DNA from: Cedecea davisae DSM 4568
GTDB lineage: Bacteria; Pseudomonadota; Gammaproteobacteria; Enterobacterales; Enterobacteriaceae
Assembly (NCBI RefSeq): GCF_000412335.2
Contig: NZ_KE161030.1
Span: 1,898,693-1,962,692 of the forward strand
DNA length: 64,000 bases
Direction of reading: 5' to 3'
Part shown: one piece after another, positions 21,079 through 31,055 of the stretch
Position numbering within the stretch: position 1 is the stretch's first letter
Layout of the letters: each line of letters begins with the position of its first letter
Notes under the pieces: generated by a model
The model's input: the letters and a program-made list of their open reading frames with translations, nothing else
Told to the model about the DNA's origin: nothing
Databases searched by the model: none
Made by a program: the position numbers and the translations under genes

Positions 21079-21696
21079 TCATGGCATCAGGCTTTTTAGG
21101 ATCAGGGCGGGAAGCTGCTGCTCCGCCTGCTTCGCGAGGTCGAGGTTGTATTGCAGCTGAACCGGATTAATAAAGGGCAGCATCACCAGAAAAACGGCAT
21201 CCACGGTCTCATCCAGCGGGCTGCGGCGCTCAAACTCGCCTGACTGGCGGCCTCTCTGGATAATATTTGCTAACATAATTTTCAACTGCTGCTTGTAGCG
21301 CTCGGCGGACGGCCAGTTGTGCTGGCAGGAGGCAATAGCGATATCGTGCAGCTTGCGGTCATAGAAGAACAGGTCGCTGCCCGCGGCAATCAACTCGCTA
21401 AACATTGCCCGCAGCTGCGCCGACGCCCCGTTAGCGTCGTTTACCGCGGCGCTGACTCTGTCTATCATCAACGTAAGTCGGTTATCGCAGATAACTTCGC
21501 CAATTTCCTGCTTGGATTTGAAGAACTTATAGATATAGGCTTTGGAGTAGCCAATCGCTTTGGCCAGGTCTGAAACCGTGGTTTTTTCAAAACCATAATG
21601 GCCGAAGAAATCTGTCGCGGCGTGGATAATCTGCTCCCTGACATTGTGTTCGGCAGGCCCTCTGGTTTCTGCTGCCTGGACGCTGGTATCGGACAT
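21079..21696 (-). CDS. TetR-family regulator of the RND operon
   Basis: A 205-residue TetR repressor. The N-terminal HTH is at about residues 38-62 (TVSDLAKAIGYSKAYIYKFFKSK), and the all-alpha ligand domain follows. It lies upstream of the adaptor and permease genes on the same strand, and palindromes sharing GTGACCA lie before both the TetR gene and the adaptor gene, so it probably represses itself and the pump. The inducer is unknown. Confidence 0.85.
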   Translation of the reverse strand: MSDTSVQAAETRGPAEHNVREQIIHAATDFFGHYGFEKTTVSDLAKAIGYSKAYIYKFFKSKQEIGEVICDNRLTLMIDRVSAAVNDANGASAQLRAMFSELIAAGSDLFFYDRKLHDIAIASCQHNWPSAERYKQQLKIMLANIIQRGRQSGEFERRSPLDETVDAVFLVMLPFINPVQLQYNLDLAKQAEQQLPALILKSLMP

Positions 21697-21722
21697 GCGT
21701 GCTCCCTGTAATCGAACGAGTG

Positions 21723-21735
21723 AATGGTGACCATT
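21723..21735. promoter_or_regulatory. TetR operator candidate upstream of the regulator gene
   Basis: AATGGT-G-ACCATT is a perfect 6-bp dyad around a central base, 27 bp before the TetR start codon. It shares AATGGT and GTGACCA with the site before the adaptor gene, supporting autoregulation. Confidence 0.55.
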
Positions 21736-21818
21736 GTAGCATTGGGTTACCCGCGGTGGATTATTCTAATCCTAAAAGGTGTTCAGCACGGCTTACCGTG
21801 CTGATAGAAATAATCAGG

Positions 21819-22697
21819 TTACTGCCCGAGCATCTGTAAAAAACGCTTTACCGACGGAGATCGTTCGAACTGCCGGCAGGCCACGGCGACATCGGTTTTT
21901 ATTTCATCGCCGCGTATCGGGTGGAAGGTGACATTCGGGCTGGCGATACAAGCCATCGAGGCGGGTACCAGGGCAAAGCCGAATCCGGCGGAAACCATGC
22001 TGAGCGAAGAAGATATCTGCGAAGCCTGGCAGGCATTTTTCAAATCAATATTGGCCCGCAGGCAGGCGTTATACATCATTTCATAAAGCCCCGGCGCGAC
22101 TTCCTGCGGGAACAGCACCGGCGGCACGTCTGCCAGCGCGGCCAGCGCCAGCTCATTTTCACCAGAAAGCGGATGATCCCGGTGCAGGGCAATCATCGTC
22201 GGCTCCTCATCTACCAGCCGCAGGCTGAAACGTTTGCTGCTTTCGCAGGGCAGGCGCACGAACGCCACGTCCAGCAAGCCCTCATCCAGCTCCTGCATTA
22301 GCTCCGCCATATTCGTCTCCCGCTGCCGCAGTTCGATGGCGGGATATTGCTGCTGAAATTGCCGCAGCAGCGAAAAAATCTTCGGATTGAAAGCGTTTGA
22401 ACTGGCAATACCCAGCGAAAGCTTGCCGTTTATGCCGCGCGCAATGCCGCGGGCTTTTTCCAGCGCGGCGTCGCTGTGGGCGAGGATCTGGCAGGCATCC
22501 TGGTAGAAGGCCTCCCCGGCCTCGGTCAGCTCCACGCCGCGGGTCAGGCGGTGCAGCAGCGGGGTGCCCACTTCGCGCTCCAGGCGCTGTATTTGCTGGC
22601 TGAGCGGCGGCTGGGAAATCCCAAGCAGTTCGGCGGCTCGGGTGAAGTTGCGCGTCTGGGCGACGGCAACAAAATAGCGGAGATAGCGAAGTTCCAT
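21819..22697 (-). CDS. budR: LysR-family activator of the butanediol operon, BudR/AlsR
   Basis: A 292-residue LysR regulator with the HTH at about residues 17-41 (NFTRAAELLGISQPPLSQQIQRLE pattern). It is divergent from budA with 108 bp between starts, the standard layout of budR in Klebsiella and Enterobacter. BudR responds to acetate and low pH to switch on acetoin and 2,3-butanediol formation. The assignment rests on the family branch plus position. Confidence 0.9.
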   Translation of the reverse strand: MELRYLRYFVAVAQTRNFTRAAELLGISQPPLSQQIQRLEREVGTPLLHRLTRGVELTEAGEAFYQDACQILAHSDAALEKARGIARGINGKLSLGIASSNAFNPKIFSLLRQFQQQYPAIELRQRETNMAELMQELDEGLLDVAFVRLPCESSKRFSLRLVDEEPTMIALHRDHPLSGENELALAALADVPPVLFPQEVAPGLYEMMYNACLRANIDLKNACQASQISSSLSMVSAGFGFALVPASMACIASPNVTFHPIRGDEIKTDVAVACRQFERSPSVKRFLQMLGQ

Positions 22698-22805
22698 ATC
22701 AAAAACGTCTTAAACCTGAGGGAGTTTTATATTGGAACTGTGAGCTGGATCGAGTCAACATCTTATTAACGTTTCTTAACTGTCCCGGCGCGAGGATAAA
22801 CCGCG

Positions 22806-23585
22806 ATGATCGACCTAACACTCTGTTCCTGTGAGAAAAGCCTGCTAGAAATGGTCGAGACTTTTGCCGCAAGAAATAAAGAAAACATGATATATCAAAC
22901 TTCGCTGATGAGCGCGCTCCTGAGCGGTGTGTATGAAGGCGAAACCACAATGGCCGACCTGCTCAAGCGTGGGGATTTTGGCCTCGGCACCTTTAACGAG
23001 CTGGACGGCGAGATGATTGCCTTTAACAGCCAGGTCTACCAACTGCGGTCTGACGGCAGCGCCAGAGCGGCCAGTCCACAGCAGAAAACGCCCTTCGCGG
23101 TAATGACCTGGTTTAAACCGCAATACCGGTTACGCATCGACAGCCTGACCAGCCGCCAGGAACTGCACCAGATCATCGACCAAAAAATCCCTTCCGATAA
23201 CCTGTTCTGCGCCTTACGCATTGACGGACACTTCCGCCACGCGCACACCCGCACCGTACCGCGCCAGACGCCGCCTTACCGTGCAATGACAGACGTCCTG
23301 GATGACCAACCGGTGTTCCGCTTTAACAGCCGCGCCGGGGTGCTGGTGGGATTCCGCACGCCGCAGCACATGCAGGGCATTAATGTGGCCGGTTACCACG
23401 AACACTTTATTACCGACGACCGCCAGGGCGGCGGGCATCTGCTCGACTACCAGCTGGAGCAGGGCGTGTTGACCTTCGGTGAAATTCACAAACTGATGAT
23501 CGACCTCCCGGCGGACAGCGCTTTCCTTAATGCCGATCTTCATCCCGATAATCTTGATGCCGCTATCCGTGCGGTAGAAAACTAG
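22806..23585 (+). CDS. budA: Alpha-acetolactate decarboxylase
   Basis: A 259-residue cytoplasmic zinc enzyme that decarboxylates acetolactate to (R)-acetoin. Zinc-binding histidines are visible in the GYHEHFI pair and in GGGHLLDY, and the [13 protein letters not shown] segment is conserved. Length is normal for the family. It is the first gene of budABC, and the gap to budB is 23 bp. Together the operon diverts pyruvate to the neutral product butanediol during acid fermentation. Confidence 0.95.
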   Translation: MIDLTLCSCEKSLLEMVETFAARNKENMIYQTSLMSALLSGVYEGETTMADLLKRGDFGLGTFNELDGEMIAFNSQVYQLRSDGSARAASPQQKTPFAVMTWFKPQYRLRIDSLTSRQELHQIIDQKIPSDNLFCALRIDGHFRHAHTRTVPRQTPPYRAMTDVLDDQPVFRFNSRAGVLVGFRTPQHMQGINVAGYHEHFITDDRQGGGHLLDYQLEQGVLTFGEIHKLMIDLPADSAFLNADLHPDNLDAAIRAVEN

Positions 23586-23608
23586 CGTTCCGCTGGAGGA
23601 AACAAACG

Positions 23609-25288
23609 ATGGACAATAAAAAACCTCTGCGTCAGTGGGCGCACGGTGCCGACATGGTTGTTGCTCAACTTGAAGCTCAGGGCGTGAAGCATGTATTTGG
23701 CATTCCCGGGGCGAAAATAGACAAAGTATTTGATTCCCTGAACGACTCGCCAATCGAGCTTATCCCGGTACGCCACGAGGCAAACGCCGCCTTTATGGCT
23801 GCGGCGGTGGGGCGCATTACCGGCAAAGCAGGGGTGGCTCTGGTCACTTCCGGGCCGGGGTGCTCAAACCTGATTACCGGCATGGCGACGGCCAATAGCG
23901 AGGGCGACCCGGTGGTGGCGCTCGGCGGCGCGGTAAAACGTTCCGATAAAGCCAAACAGGTTCACCAGAGCATGGATACGGTGGCGATGTTCAGCCCGGT
24001 GACCAAATATGCTGTTGAAGTTTCCGCCCCGGACGCTATCGCCGAAGTGGTCTCTAATGCCTTCCGCGCCGCCGAACATGGCCGCCCAGGCAGCGCCTTC
24101 GTCAGCCTGCCGCAGGATATTAGCGACGGCCCGGCAACCGGCAATATTCTGCCTGCAAGCGGCGCAATTCAGTCAGGTGCCGCGCCGGATGCGGCCATTG
24201 AAGAGGTGGCAAAACTGATTGCTGCGGCTAAAAATCCGGTGTTCCTGCTTGGGTTAATGGCGAGCCAGACCGAGAACAGCGCGGCGCTGCGCCATCTGCT
24301 GGAGAAAAGCGGCATCCCGGTTACCAGCACCTACCAGGCCGCCGGGGCGGTAAATCAACAGCACTTTTCTCGCTTTGCCGGGCGCATTGGCCTGTTCAAT
24401 AACCAGGCCGGTGACCGCCTGCTGCAATTGGCTGACCTGGTTGTTTGCATCGGCTACAGCCCGGTTGAATACGAACCGGCGATGTGGAATACCGGCGACG
24501 CTACGCTGGTGCATATCGATGTGCTTCCGGCTTATGAGGAACGCAATTATGTGCCGAACGTTGAACTGGTCGGCGATATCGCCGGAACGCTCAGCAAGCT
24601 CACCGCGCTGATAGAAAAGCCGCTGATTCTTAGCCCACGCGCTTCTGAAATCCTCATCGACAGGCAGCATCAGCGTGAACTGCTGAACCGCCGGGGCGCG
24701 CAGCTTAACCAGTTCGCTCTCCATCCGCTGCGCATCGTTCGTGCCATGCAGGATATCGTGAACGACGACGTAACGCTGACGGTTGATATGGGCAGTTTCC
24801 ACATCTGGATTGCCCGCTACCTCTATAGCTTCCGCGCACGCCAGCTGATGATTTCTAACGGCCAGCAAACCATGGGCGTGGCTCTGCCGTGGGCGATTGG
24901 CGCATGGCTGGTCAATCCCGGGCGCAAAGTGGTTTCCGTTTCCGGTGACGGGGGCTTCCTGCAATCCAGCATGGAGCTGGAAACTGCGGTGCGGCTGGGC
25001 GCTAACATCCTGCACATCATCTGGGTCGATAACGCCTACAACATGGTGGCGATTCAGGAGCAGAAAAAATATCAACGCCTGTCCGGCGTGAACTTTGGTC
25101 CGGTGGACTTTAAAGCCTATGCCGATGCCTTTGGGGCCAAAGGGTTTGCGGTGGAAAGCGCCGAAGCTCTGGAGCCGACTTTACGCGCCGCAATGGATGT
25201 TAACGGTCCCGCGGTGGTCGCCATTCCGGTTGATTACAGCGACAACCATCTGCTGATGGGCCAGCTGCACCTCAGCCAAATTCTCTAA
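23609..25288 (+). CDS. budB: Catabolic alpha-acetolactate synthase
   Basis: A 559-residue thiamine-diphosphate enzyme that condenses two pyruvates to acetolactate. It has the ThDP glutamate in [10 protein letters not shown], the ThDP/Mg motif [33 protein letters not shown] in its key G-D-G...N residues, and no FAD-regulatory subunit next door, as expected for the catabolic (pH 6) enzyme rather than IlvB/IlvI. A strong GGAGGA ribosome site precedes ATG 23609. It lies between budA and budC. Confidence 0.95.
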   Translation: MDNKKPLRQWAHGADMVVAQLEAQGVKHVFGIPGAKIDKVFDSLNDSPIELIPVRHEANAAFMAAAVGRITGKAGVALVTSGPGCSNLITGMATANSEGDPVVALGGAVKRSDKAKQVHQSMDTVAMFSPVTKYAVEVSAPDAIAEVVSNAFRAAEHGRPGSAFVSLPQDISDGPATGNILPASGAIQSGAAPDAAIEEVAKLIAAAKNPVFLLGLMASQTENSAALRHLLEKSGIPVTSTYQAAGAVNQQHFSRFAGRIGLFNNQAGDRLLQLADLVVCIGYSPVEYEPAMWNTGDATLVHIDVLPAYEERNYVPNVELVGDIAGTLSKLTALIEKPLILSPRASEILIDRQHQRELLNRRGAQLNQFALHPLRIVRAMQDIVNDDVTLTVDMGSFHIWIARYLYSFRARQLMISNGQQTMGVALPWAIGAWLVNPGRKVVSVSGDGGFLQSSMELETAVRLGANILHIIWVDNAYNMVAIQEQKKYQRLSGVNFGPVDFKAYADAFGAKGFAVESAEALEPTLRAAMDVNGPAVVAIPVDYSDNHLLMGQLHLSQIL

Positions 25289-26080
<792 letters not shown>

Positions 26081-26107
26081 TAGCCTTTTTAATGTGGAGT
26101 ACCTTTT

Positions 26108-26138
26108 GGCCTGGCAATGATACTGCCAGGCCTTTTTT
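26108..26138 (+). terminator. Rho-independent terminator of budABC
   Basis: GGCCTGGCA (26108-26116) pairs perfectly with TGCCAGGCC (26124-26132) across a 7-base loop and is followed by six Ts. It lies 28 bp after the budC stop. Confidence 0.95.
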
Positions 26139-26223
26139 ATTTACCGCCGTTTATCTGAAGCTTTTTACCAACCTCTATACTTTGTCATCACCAACGGTAG
26201 AAAAATTACAGAAGGGATTGGGT

Positions 26224-28116
26224 ATGTCAAAGTTGTCACCGGCGGGCGGCGGGGAAGCTGCCGTTTCATCGCCGCACAAGCTGATTCTGGCCGGTAGCGC
26301 GCTGGGCGTGGTGTTTGGTGATATCGGCACCAGCCCGCTGTATACCCTGAAAACGGTGCTGCTGCTTTCGGGGAATAACCCAACTCCGGCGGTGATCCTC
26401 GGGCTGTTGTCGCTGATTATCTGGACCCTGATCCTGATTACTTCGGTGAAGTACGCGATGTTTGCCATGCGCATCGACAACCATGGCGAAGGCGGGATCA
26501 TGGCGCTGATGTCGCTGCTGGTGGCGAAAGATAAAGGCTCGCGTTGGGTGGTGCTTGCCGCTCTGCTGGGGGCGGCGCTTATTTACGGCGACGGGGCAAT
26601 TACCCCGGCCATTTCGGTGCTTTCGGCGATTGAAGGCATGAATATTCTCTGGCCCGAAGCCGAAACCTACGTGCTGCCGATTGCCGTTGCTATTCTGGTG
26701 GCGCTGTTTGCGGTTCAGCCGTTCGGCACGGCGAAAATCGGCAAGGTATTTGGCCCGATTATGGCGCTGTGGTTTATTTCGATTGCCGGGCTGGGGATCT
26801 GGGGCATTGCCCAGCATCCGGCGGTGTTGATGGCGCTCAATCCGTGGTATGGATTGAAGTTTCTGGTTTCTAACGGCTTTGTGAGCTTTATGGTGCTGGG
26901 CGGAGTCTTCCTGTGCGTCACCGGAGCCGAAGCGCTGTATGCCGATATGGGGCACTTCGGTAAAAAACCGGTCTGGCTGGCCTGGTTTGGCGTGGTGTTC
27001 CCGAGCTTACTGCTGAATTACGCCGGGCAGTCGGCGCTTATCCTTTCCGGGGCGGATATCAGCCAAAACATCTTTTTCAGGCTGTGCCCTCCGGCACTGC
27101 TGATGCCTTTGGTTATCCTCGCCACGCTTGCCACCATTATTGCCAGCCAGGCGATAATCACCGGCGCATTCTCCATGACCCGGCAGGCCATTCAGCTCGG
27201 CTGGCTGCCGCGTTTACGCATCAGGCAAACCGCCGCTGAAAGCTACGGGCAGATTTATATCGGCACAATAAACTGGCTGTTGATGGCCGTCACCTTGTTC
27301 CTGACGGTGTTCTTTAAATCCTCTGAAAACCTCGCCGCGGCATACGGCATTGCGGTCTCGCTCACCATGCTGATGACCTCCGGGCTGCTATATGTGGCGA
27401 TGCGCCACATCTGGCAGTGGCGGCGGCTGACCAGCGCGCTGGTGGCGGGGGGCTTTTTGATCATCGATACCTGCTTCTTAATTGCCAACCTGATTAAAGT
27501 GCTGGAGGGCGGCTATATTCCGCTGCTGCTGGCGGCGGTAGTTTGCACCACCATGCTGGTCTGGCATCGAGGTGCTGGCGAGGCGGCTAATGCGGTGAAT
27601 GAGAAGGTCATCGACGTCAACACGTTCTTCGCCGCGCTGAAAGAGCGGGGCGTGCCTCGCGTACAGGGTTCGGCGGTGTTTCTGACTAAAAATCGCAACG
27701 GTATTCCGCCCGTGATGCGCTGGCATGTTGCGCGTAACCATGCGCTACAGCAGCAGGTGCTGTCGCTGACGATTTCGATTATGAACGTGCCGCGCGTTCC
27801 CGCCGGAGAGCGACTGGTGATTATCGAGCAGGCACCGGATTACTGGCGCGGTATCGCCCAGTACGGCTTTATGGAAAGGCCGCATATTCCCGAGCTAATG
27901 GCGAGGCTGGGTGAAATGGCGTGTGCTTTTTCGGTGGAGGATGTGACTTACTATCTCGGCCACGAAACTATTGTCCCGCGTGAGGATGGGAAAGGGATTC
28001 CGGGCTGGCAGCGCAAAGGCTTTGCTTTTATGCTCAGGAACGCCACCCATGTGACCCATTATTATCGGCTGCCGAGCGACCGGGTGGTTGAAATTAGCCG
28101 CCGCATAGCGATTTAA
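26224..28116 (+). CDS. kup: KUP-family low-affinity potassium transporter
   Basis: A 630-residue KUP/HAK/KT transporter, taking up K+ with H+. The N-terminal signature VVFGDIGTSPLYTLKT and YGDGAITPAISVLSAIEG, about 12 membrane helices and a soluble C-terminal domain (last ~170 residues) are present. The frame is open from 26092, but the first 44 residues would span the budC terminator and are unlike the family, so ATG 26224 after AAGGGATTGGGT is chosen. In E. coli kup lies near the rbs operon, so this copy may be an additional paralogue. Kup works best at low pH, which would fit its place beside the acid-induced bud operon; that link is inference. Confidence 0.9.
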   Translation: MSKLSPAGGGEAAVSSPHKLILAGSALGVVFGDIGTSPLYTLKTVLLLSGNNPTPAVILGLLSLIIWTLILITSVKYAMFAMRIDNHGEGGIMALMSLLVAKDKGSRWVVLAALLGAALIYGDGAITPAISVLSAIEGMNILWPEAETYVLPIAVAILVALFAVQPFGTAKIGKVFGPIMALWFISIAGLGIWGIAQHPAVLMALNPWYGLKFLVSNGFVSFMVLGGVFLCVTGAEALYADMGHFGKKPVWLAWFGVVFPSLLLNYAGQSALILSGADISQNIFFRLCPPALLMPLVILATLATIIASQAIITGAFSMTRQAIQLGWLPRLRIRQTAAESYGQIYIGTINWLLMAVTLFLTVFFKSSENLAAAYGIAVSLTMLMTSGLLYVAMRHIWQWRRLTSALVAGGFLIIDTCFLIANLIKVLEGGYIPLLLAAVVCTTMLVWHRGAGEAANAVNEKVIDVNTFFAALKERGVPRVQGSAVFLTKNRNGIPPVMRWHVARNHALQQQVLSLTISIMNVPRVPAGERLVIIEQAPDYWRGIAQYGFMERPHIPELMARLGEMACAFSVEDVTYYLGHETIVPREDGKGIPGWQRKGFAFMLRNATHVTHYYRLPSDRVVEISRRIAI

Positions 28117-28694
28117 GCGGAGCGCAGAACCAGGCGGATAAAACTGTCGATATCGCCCAGCGCCAGCTCTCTGTCGGCAGGCGCTGAGGCAACCAGCAGC
28201 TTGTCGGCATAGCCATTCAGCAGGGCGCTAAGCTGGCGCGTAACGCGGCCGGCATCAACCGTTTTGAAAATACCTTCGGCGATACCGGCGGCAATAATAT
28301 CCGCCAGCACCTTTTCCCATTTTTGCGTCATATACAGCGCCAGCTCCGCCCACAGTGGGCTGTGAGCCGCCTGGTGCCACAGCGCGCCGTAGAGCTGCCA
28401 GACCGCATCCGGCGCATGGGGGAGGTAAGTGTGGGTCAGTCGGCGCAGTTTTTCTTCCGGGGAAAAAGCGTTGGTTTCTTCGATAAATCTGTGCAGATCG
28501 GCCATTAAAAAGTCGGTCATTGCTTCGATGCACAGCGTTTGCCAGTCGCGGAAATAGTGATAAATGTGGCTGCGTGAGATGCCCACCCGCTCGGTCAGTT
28601 CGCGGGTGGTCACTTTCTCAATACCTTTCTCAATGAACAGCTCGATGGCCCCGCTCAGGATTTTGCTTCTCAGCGTGTCAGCTGCTTGTTTCAT
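28113..28694 (-). CDS. TetR-family regulator, SmvR-like
   Basis: A 193-residue TetR repressor with its HTH at about residues 30-52 (TTRELTERVGISRSHIYHYF). It is the second gene of an apparent operon, 39 bp after the SmvA-like pump gene, and its last codons overlap the kup stop by 4 bp in convergent orientation. The twin palindromes upstream of the pump gene are the expected binding site. In Klebsiella and Salmonella SmvR controls SmvA and mutations in it raise biocide tolerance. Confidence 0.8.
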   Translation of the reverse strand: MKQAADTLRSKILSGAIELFIEKGIEKVTTRELTERVGISRSHIYHYFRDWQTLCIEAMTDFLMADLHRFIEETNAFSPEEKLRRLTHTYLPHAPDAVWQLYGALWHQAAHSPLWAELALYMTQKWEKVLADIIAAGIAEGIFKTVDAGRVTRQLSALLNGYADKLLVASAPADRELALGDIDSFIRLVLRSA

Positions 28695-28733
28695 GATTAT
28701 TCCACAATTATCTATAGCGTCAGGGAAGCTATC

Positions 28734-30230
28734 TTAGCAGTTTTTAACGCTATTTTCCGTCTGACGCAGGGCGTATTTCAGCGCCAGGGTGCTGGCGGCA
28801 ACCAGCGCTGCGGCAGAGATTACGACCGTCAGATAGGCTTGCCCAAACGCAGCGCGCGCAAGGCTGGTCAACTGCTCTGCGCCTTGCTCGCTCATATTTC
28901 GGGCAAGATGCAGCGCCTCGTCCAGGCTGTCATAGGCCGCCTTGCCGCTGACCAGCCCGTCCGGCAGCACCAGGCTTGAGCTGTATACCGCCGTCATCAG
29001 GCCGCCGAGCAGCGTTACGCCTAGCACGCCGCCCATTTCCCACGACACGTCTTCAATCGCCGCCACCATTCCGGCTTTTTCTTCCGGAGCGTTAAGCATG
29101 ATTGAGGTTGAAGCCGCGGTAAAAGCGACGCCAAGCCCGAGGCCGATAACAAACAGGGCGGCAAGCTGCGGAGCGAGACTATAGTCGGCAAGCAGCGCCA
29201 CGCCAGCCATACCGAGAGCGGTAACCAGCAGCCCGAAAACCATCATCCTGGAACCGCCCCAGCGCGGCAGCATGATGCCAGCAAGCGGGGAGGCAAGGGC
29301 GGAGCCAATCGGGATCGGCAGAATCGACAGTCCCGCCAGCAGCGGCGTAAGACCGAGCACCAGCTGGAGTCGCTGGGTCAGCACCAGTTCGATGCCGGTA
29401 AGCGCGATCATCGTAATAATCGCCACGCAAATACCGCTGGCAAACATGCGGTTACGGAACAGCGAGAAGTCGATCATCGGCTGTGCCGCGTTTTTCTGGC
29501 GGCGCACAAATAGCGCCAAAAACAGCACGCCAACCAGCAGAGAGCCGACAATCGTCAGCATTGAGGCGTCCATTTTGCTGAGCTCTTTGAGGGCGTAAAT
29601 CACCCCAACCAGCCCGAACATAATCAGCAGCGATGCGATAAAGTCGCACGGGCGCTGCGGGTTTCCCGCATCACGCGGGATCAGGAACCAGGCAAAGACG
29701 ATAACCAGCAGCACGACCGGCACGTTTATCAGGAACACGGAGCCCCACCAGAAGTATTCCAGCAGTACGCCGCCCACAACCGGGCCGAGCGCGGCGGCGG
29801 CGGATGCCACAGCCGACCAGATTCCGATGGCGAGCGCGCGCTCGCGTTCGTTGATAAACACCTGACGGACGATGGCAAGCGTTGCCGGCATCATCATCGT
29901 TGCGCCAATGGCGAGGAACACACGGGATGCAATCAGCAGTTCCGCCGTAGGAGAGTAAGCGGCGCATAGAGAAGCTATGCCGAATACCGGCAGCCCCGAC
30001 ATAAACATCAATTTATGGCCGAGCCTGTCGCTTAGCATGCCCGCGCCGGGCAGCAGGCCAGCCGCAACCAGCGGGTAGGCGTTGATTATCCACAGCTTTT
30101 CTGACGCGGTTGCGTTCAGCGCCTGGGTAAGCCGCGGCAATGCGGTGTAGAGCACCGTCATATCAATAATGATTAAAAACAGGGTGCTGGTGAGGATCGC
30201 CAGAATCAGCCAGCGATTAGTGAACTGCAT
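28734..30230 (-). CDS. smvA: MFS drug efflux pump, DHA2 family, SmvA-like
   Basis: A 498-residue, 14-helix major-facilitator exporter of the DHA2 (QacA/SmvA) type, acting in the inner membrane. Visible signatures are IIDMTVLYTALPRLTQAL in helix 1, GMLSDRLGHK in the 2-3 loop and LGPVVGGVLLEY (motif C) in helix 5. SmvA exports methyl viologen, dyes and quaternary ammonium or bisguanide biocides. The promoter region has two palindromic operator-like sites. The TetR gene follows directly. Confidence 0.85.
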   Translation of the reverse strand: MQFTNRWLILAILTSTLFLIIIDMTVLYTALPRLTQALNATASEKLWIINAYPLVAAGLLPGAGMLSDRLGHKLMFMSGLPVFGIASLCAAYSPTAELLIASRVFLAIGATMMMPATLAIVRQVFINERERALAIGIWSAVASAAAALGPVVGGVLLEYFWWGSVFLINVPVVLLVIVFAWFLIPRDAGNPQRPCDFIASLLIMFGLVGVIYALKELSKMDASMLTIVGSLLVGVLFLALFVRRQKNAAQPMIDFSLFRNRMFASGICVAIITMIALTGIELVLTQRLQLVLGLTPLLAGLSILPIPIGSALASPLAGIMLPRWGGSRMMVFGLLVTALGMAGVALLADYSLAPQLAALFVIGLGLGVAFTAASTSIMLNAPEEKAGMVAAIEDVSWEMGGVLGVTLLGGLMTAVYSSSLVLPDGLVSGKAAYDSLDEALHLARNMSEQGAEQLTSLARAAFGQAYLTVVISAAALVAASTLALKYALRQTENSVKNC

Positions 30231-30255
30231 GGTTAATGCCTCTAAAAAACGGAAA

Positions 30256-30300
30256 TTGAGCGGTTGCTCAAGCGTGAAATATACTTGAGCAACCGCTCAA
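30256..30300. promoter_or_regulatory. Twin palindromic operators upstream of smvA
   Basis: Two 16-bp palindromes, TTGAGCGGTTGCTCAA (30256-30271) and TTGAGCAACCGCTCAA (30285-30300), share the form TTGAGC-N4-GCTCAA. Their centres are 29 bp apart. They are also inverted copies of each other: 17-bp arms around an 11-bp spacer. They lie 26-70 bp before the smvA start, as expected for a TetR repressor that covers the promoter with two dimers. Confidence 0.85.
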
Positions 30301-30391
30301 AGACAACCCGGGATCTGTTGTTGGAATGGCGAATACGATAGGGTAAACCCATATCAGCAATCCGATATGGGTTTCAGGAGAAGGCAGGGAA

Positions 30392-31006
30392 ATGAAAAAA
30401 CTGATCGTTATGTTGCACGGCGTGGGAAGTTCCGGGGCGGATTTAGAAGGGCTGGGGCTATTTTTCCAGCAGGTCATGCCGGAAGTCCTGTTTGCTTCTC
30501 CGAACGGCAGCGAGCCTTTTGACGGCGGCGGCGAGGCGTACCAGTGGTTTAGCCTGGCGGGCGTGACGGAGCAAAATCGTGCACAGCGCATCGTTGAGGC
30601 GAGGGCGGCATTCGACGCTCAACTTCGGGCTATTTTTGAGCAGCACGATGTGGTTCCGGGCAAAGACCAGGTGATTTTGCTGGGCTTTTCTCAGGGATCG
30701 ATTATGGCGCTGGACGCGCTGGTGACCGCTCGCTTCCCGCTGGCAGGCGTGGTGGCATTCTCCGGGCGACTTGCTTCCCCAAAACCTTACCAGCTCGCGG
30801 CAGATGCTTCAGCGTTGCTTATCCATGGAATGGCGGATCAGGTGATCCCTTGGGCGGAAAGCGAAGCCGCAGCGGCGGCGCTCACGGAAGCCGGAGCCGA
30901 GGTTGAAACGCTGTTCGAACCTGGCGTAGTACACACCATAAGCGCCGACGGTGTTTCTCAGGCGATGGGCTACATCGCCGAGCGTTTTGAACTGGACCCT
31001 GAGTAA
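30392..31006 (+). CDS. Serine esterase of the carboxylesterase/phospholipase group (YpfH-like)
   Basis: A 204-residue alpha/beta hydrolase. The nucleophile elbow is GFSQGS (serine near residue 107), the acid is probably Asp in GMADQVIP and the histidine is in VVHTIS; the oxyanion HGVGSSG follows the first strand. It has the minimal fold without lid, as in the LYPLA/YpfH family, and is cytoplasmic. Substrate unknown. It stands divergent to smvA, and the operator region of smvA also lies upstream of this gene, so the same TetR protein could influence it. Confidence 0.8.
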   Translation: MKKLIVMLHGVGSSGADLEGLGLFFQQVMPEVLFASPNGSEPFDGGGEAYQWFSLAGVTEQNRAQRIVEARAAFDAQLRAIFEQHDVVPGKDQVILLGFSQGSIMALDALVTARFPLAGVVAFSGRLASPKPYQLAADASALLIHGMADQVIPWAESEAAAAALTEAGAEVETLFEPGVVHTISADGVSQAMGYIAERFELDPE

Positions 31007-31019
31007 AATATTCTTCTCA

Positions 31020-31049
31020 CCGTGGCCTCCTCCCTGAAGGGGGCCACGG
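31020..31049. terminator. Hairpin between the esterase gene and tqsA
   Basis: CCGTGGCC (31020-31027) and GGCCACGG (31042-31049) form an 8-bp stem with a 14-base loop between the convergent genes. No T-run is present on either side, so intrinsic termination is uncertain. Confidence 0.45.
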
Positions 31050-31055
31050 AAGCAA

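Noticed and set aside
26092..26223. N-terminal extension of Kup
   Set aside because: Runs through the budABC terminator and adds 44 residues unlike the family.
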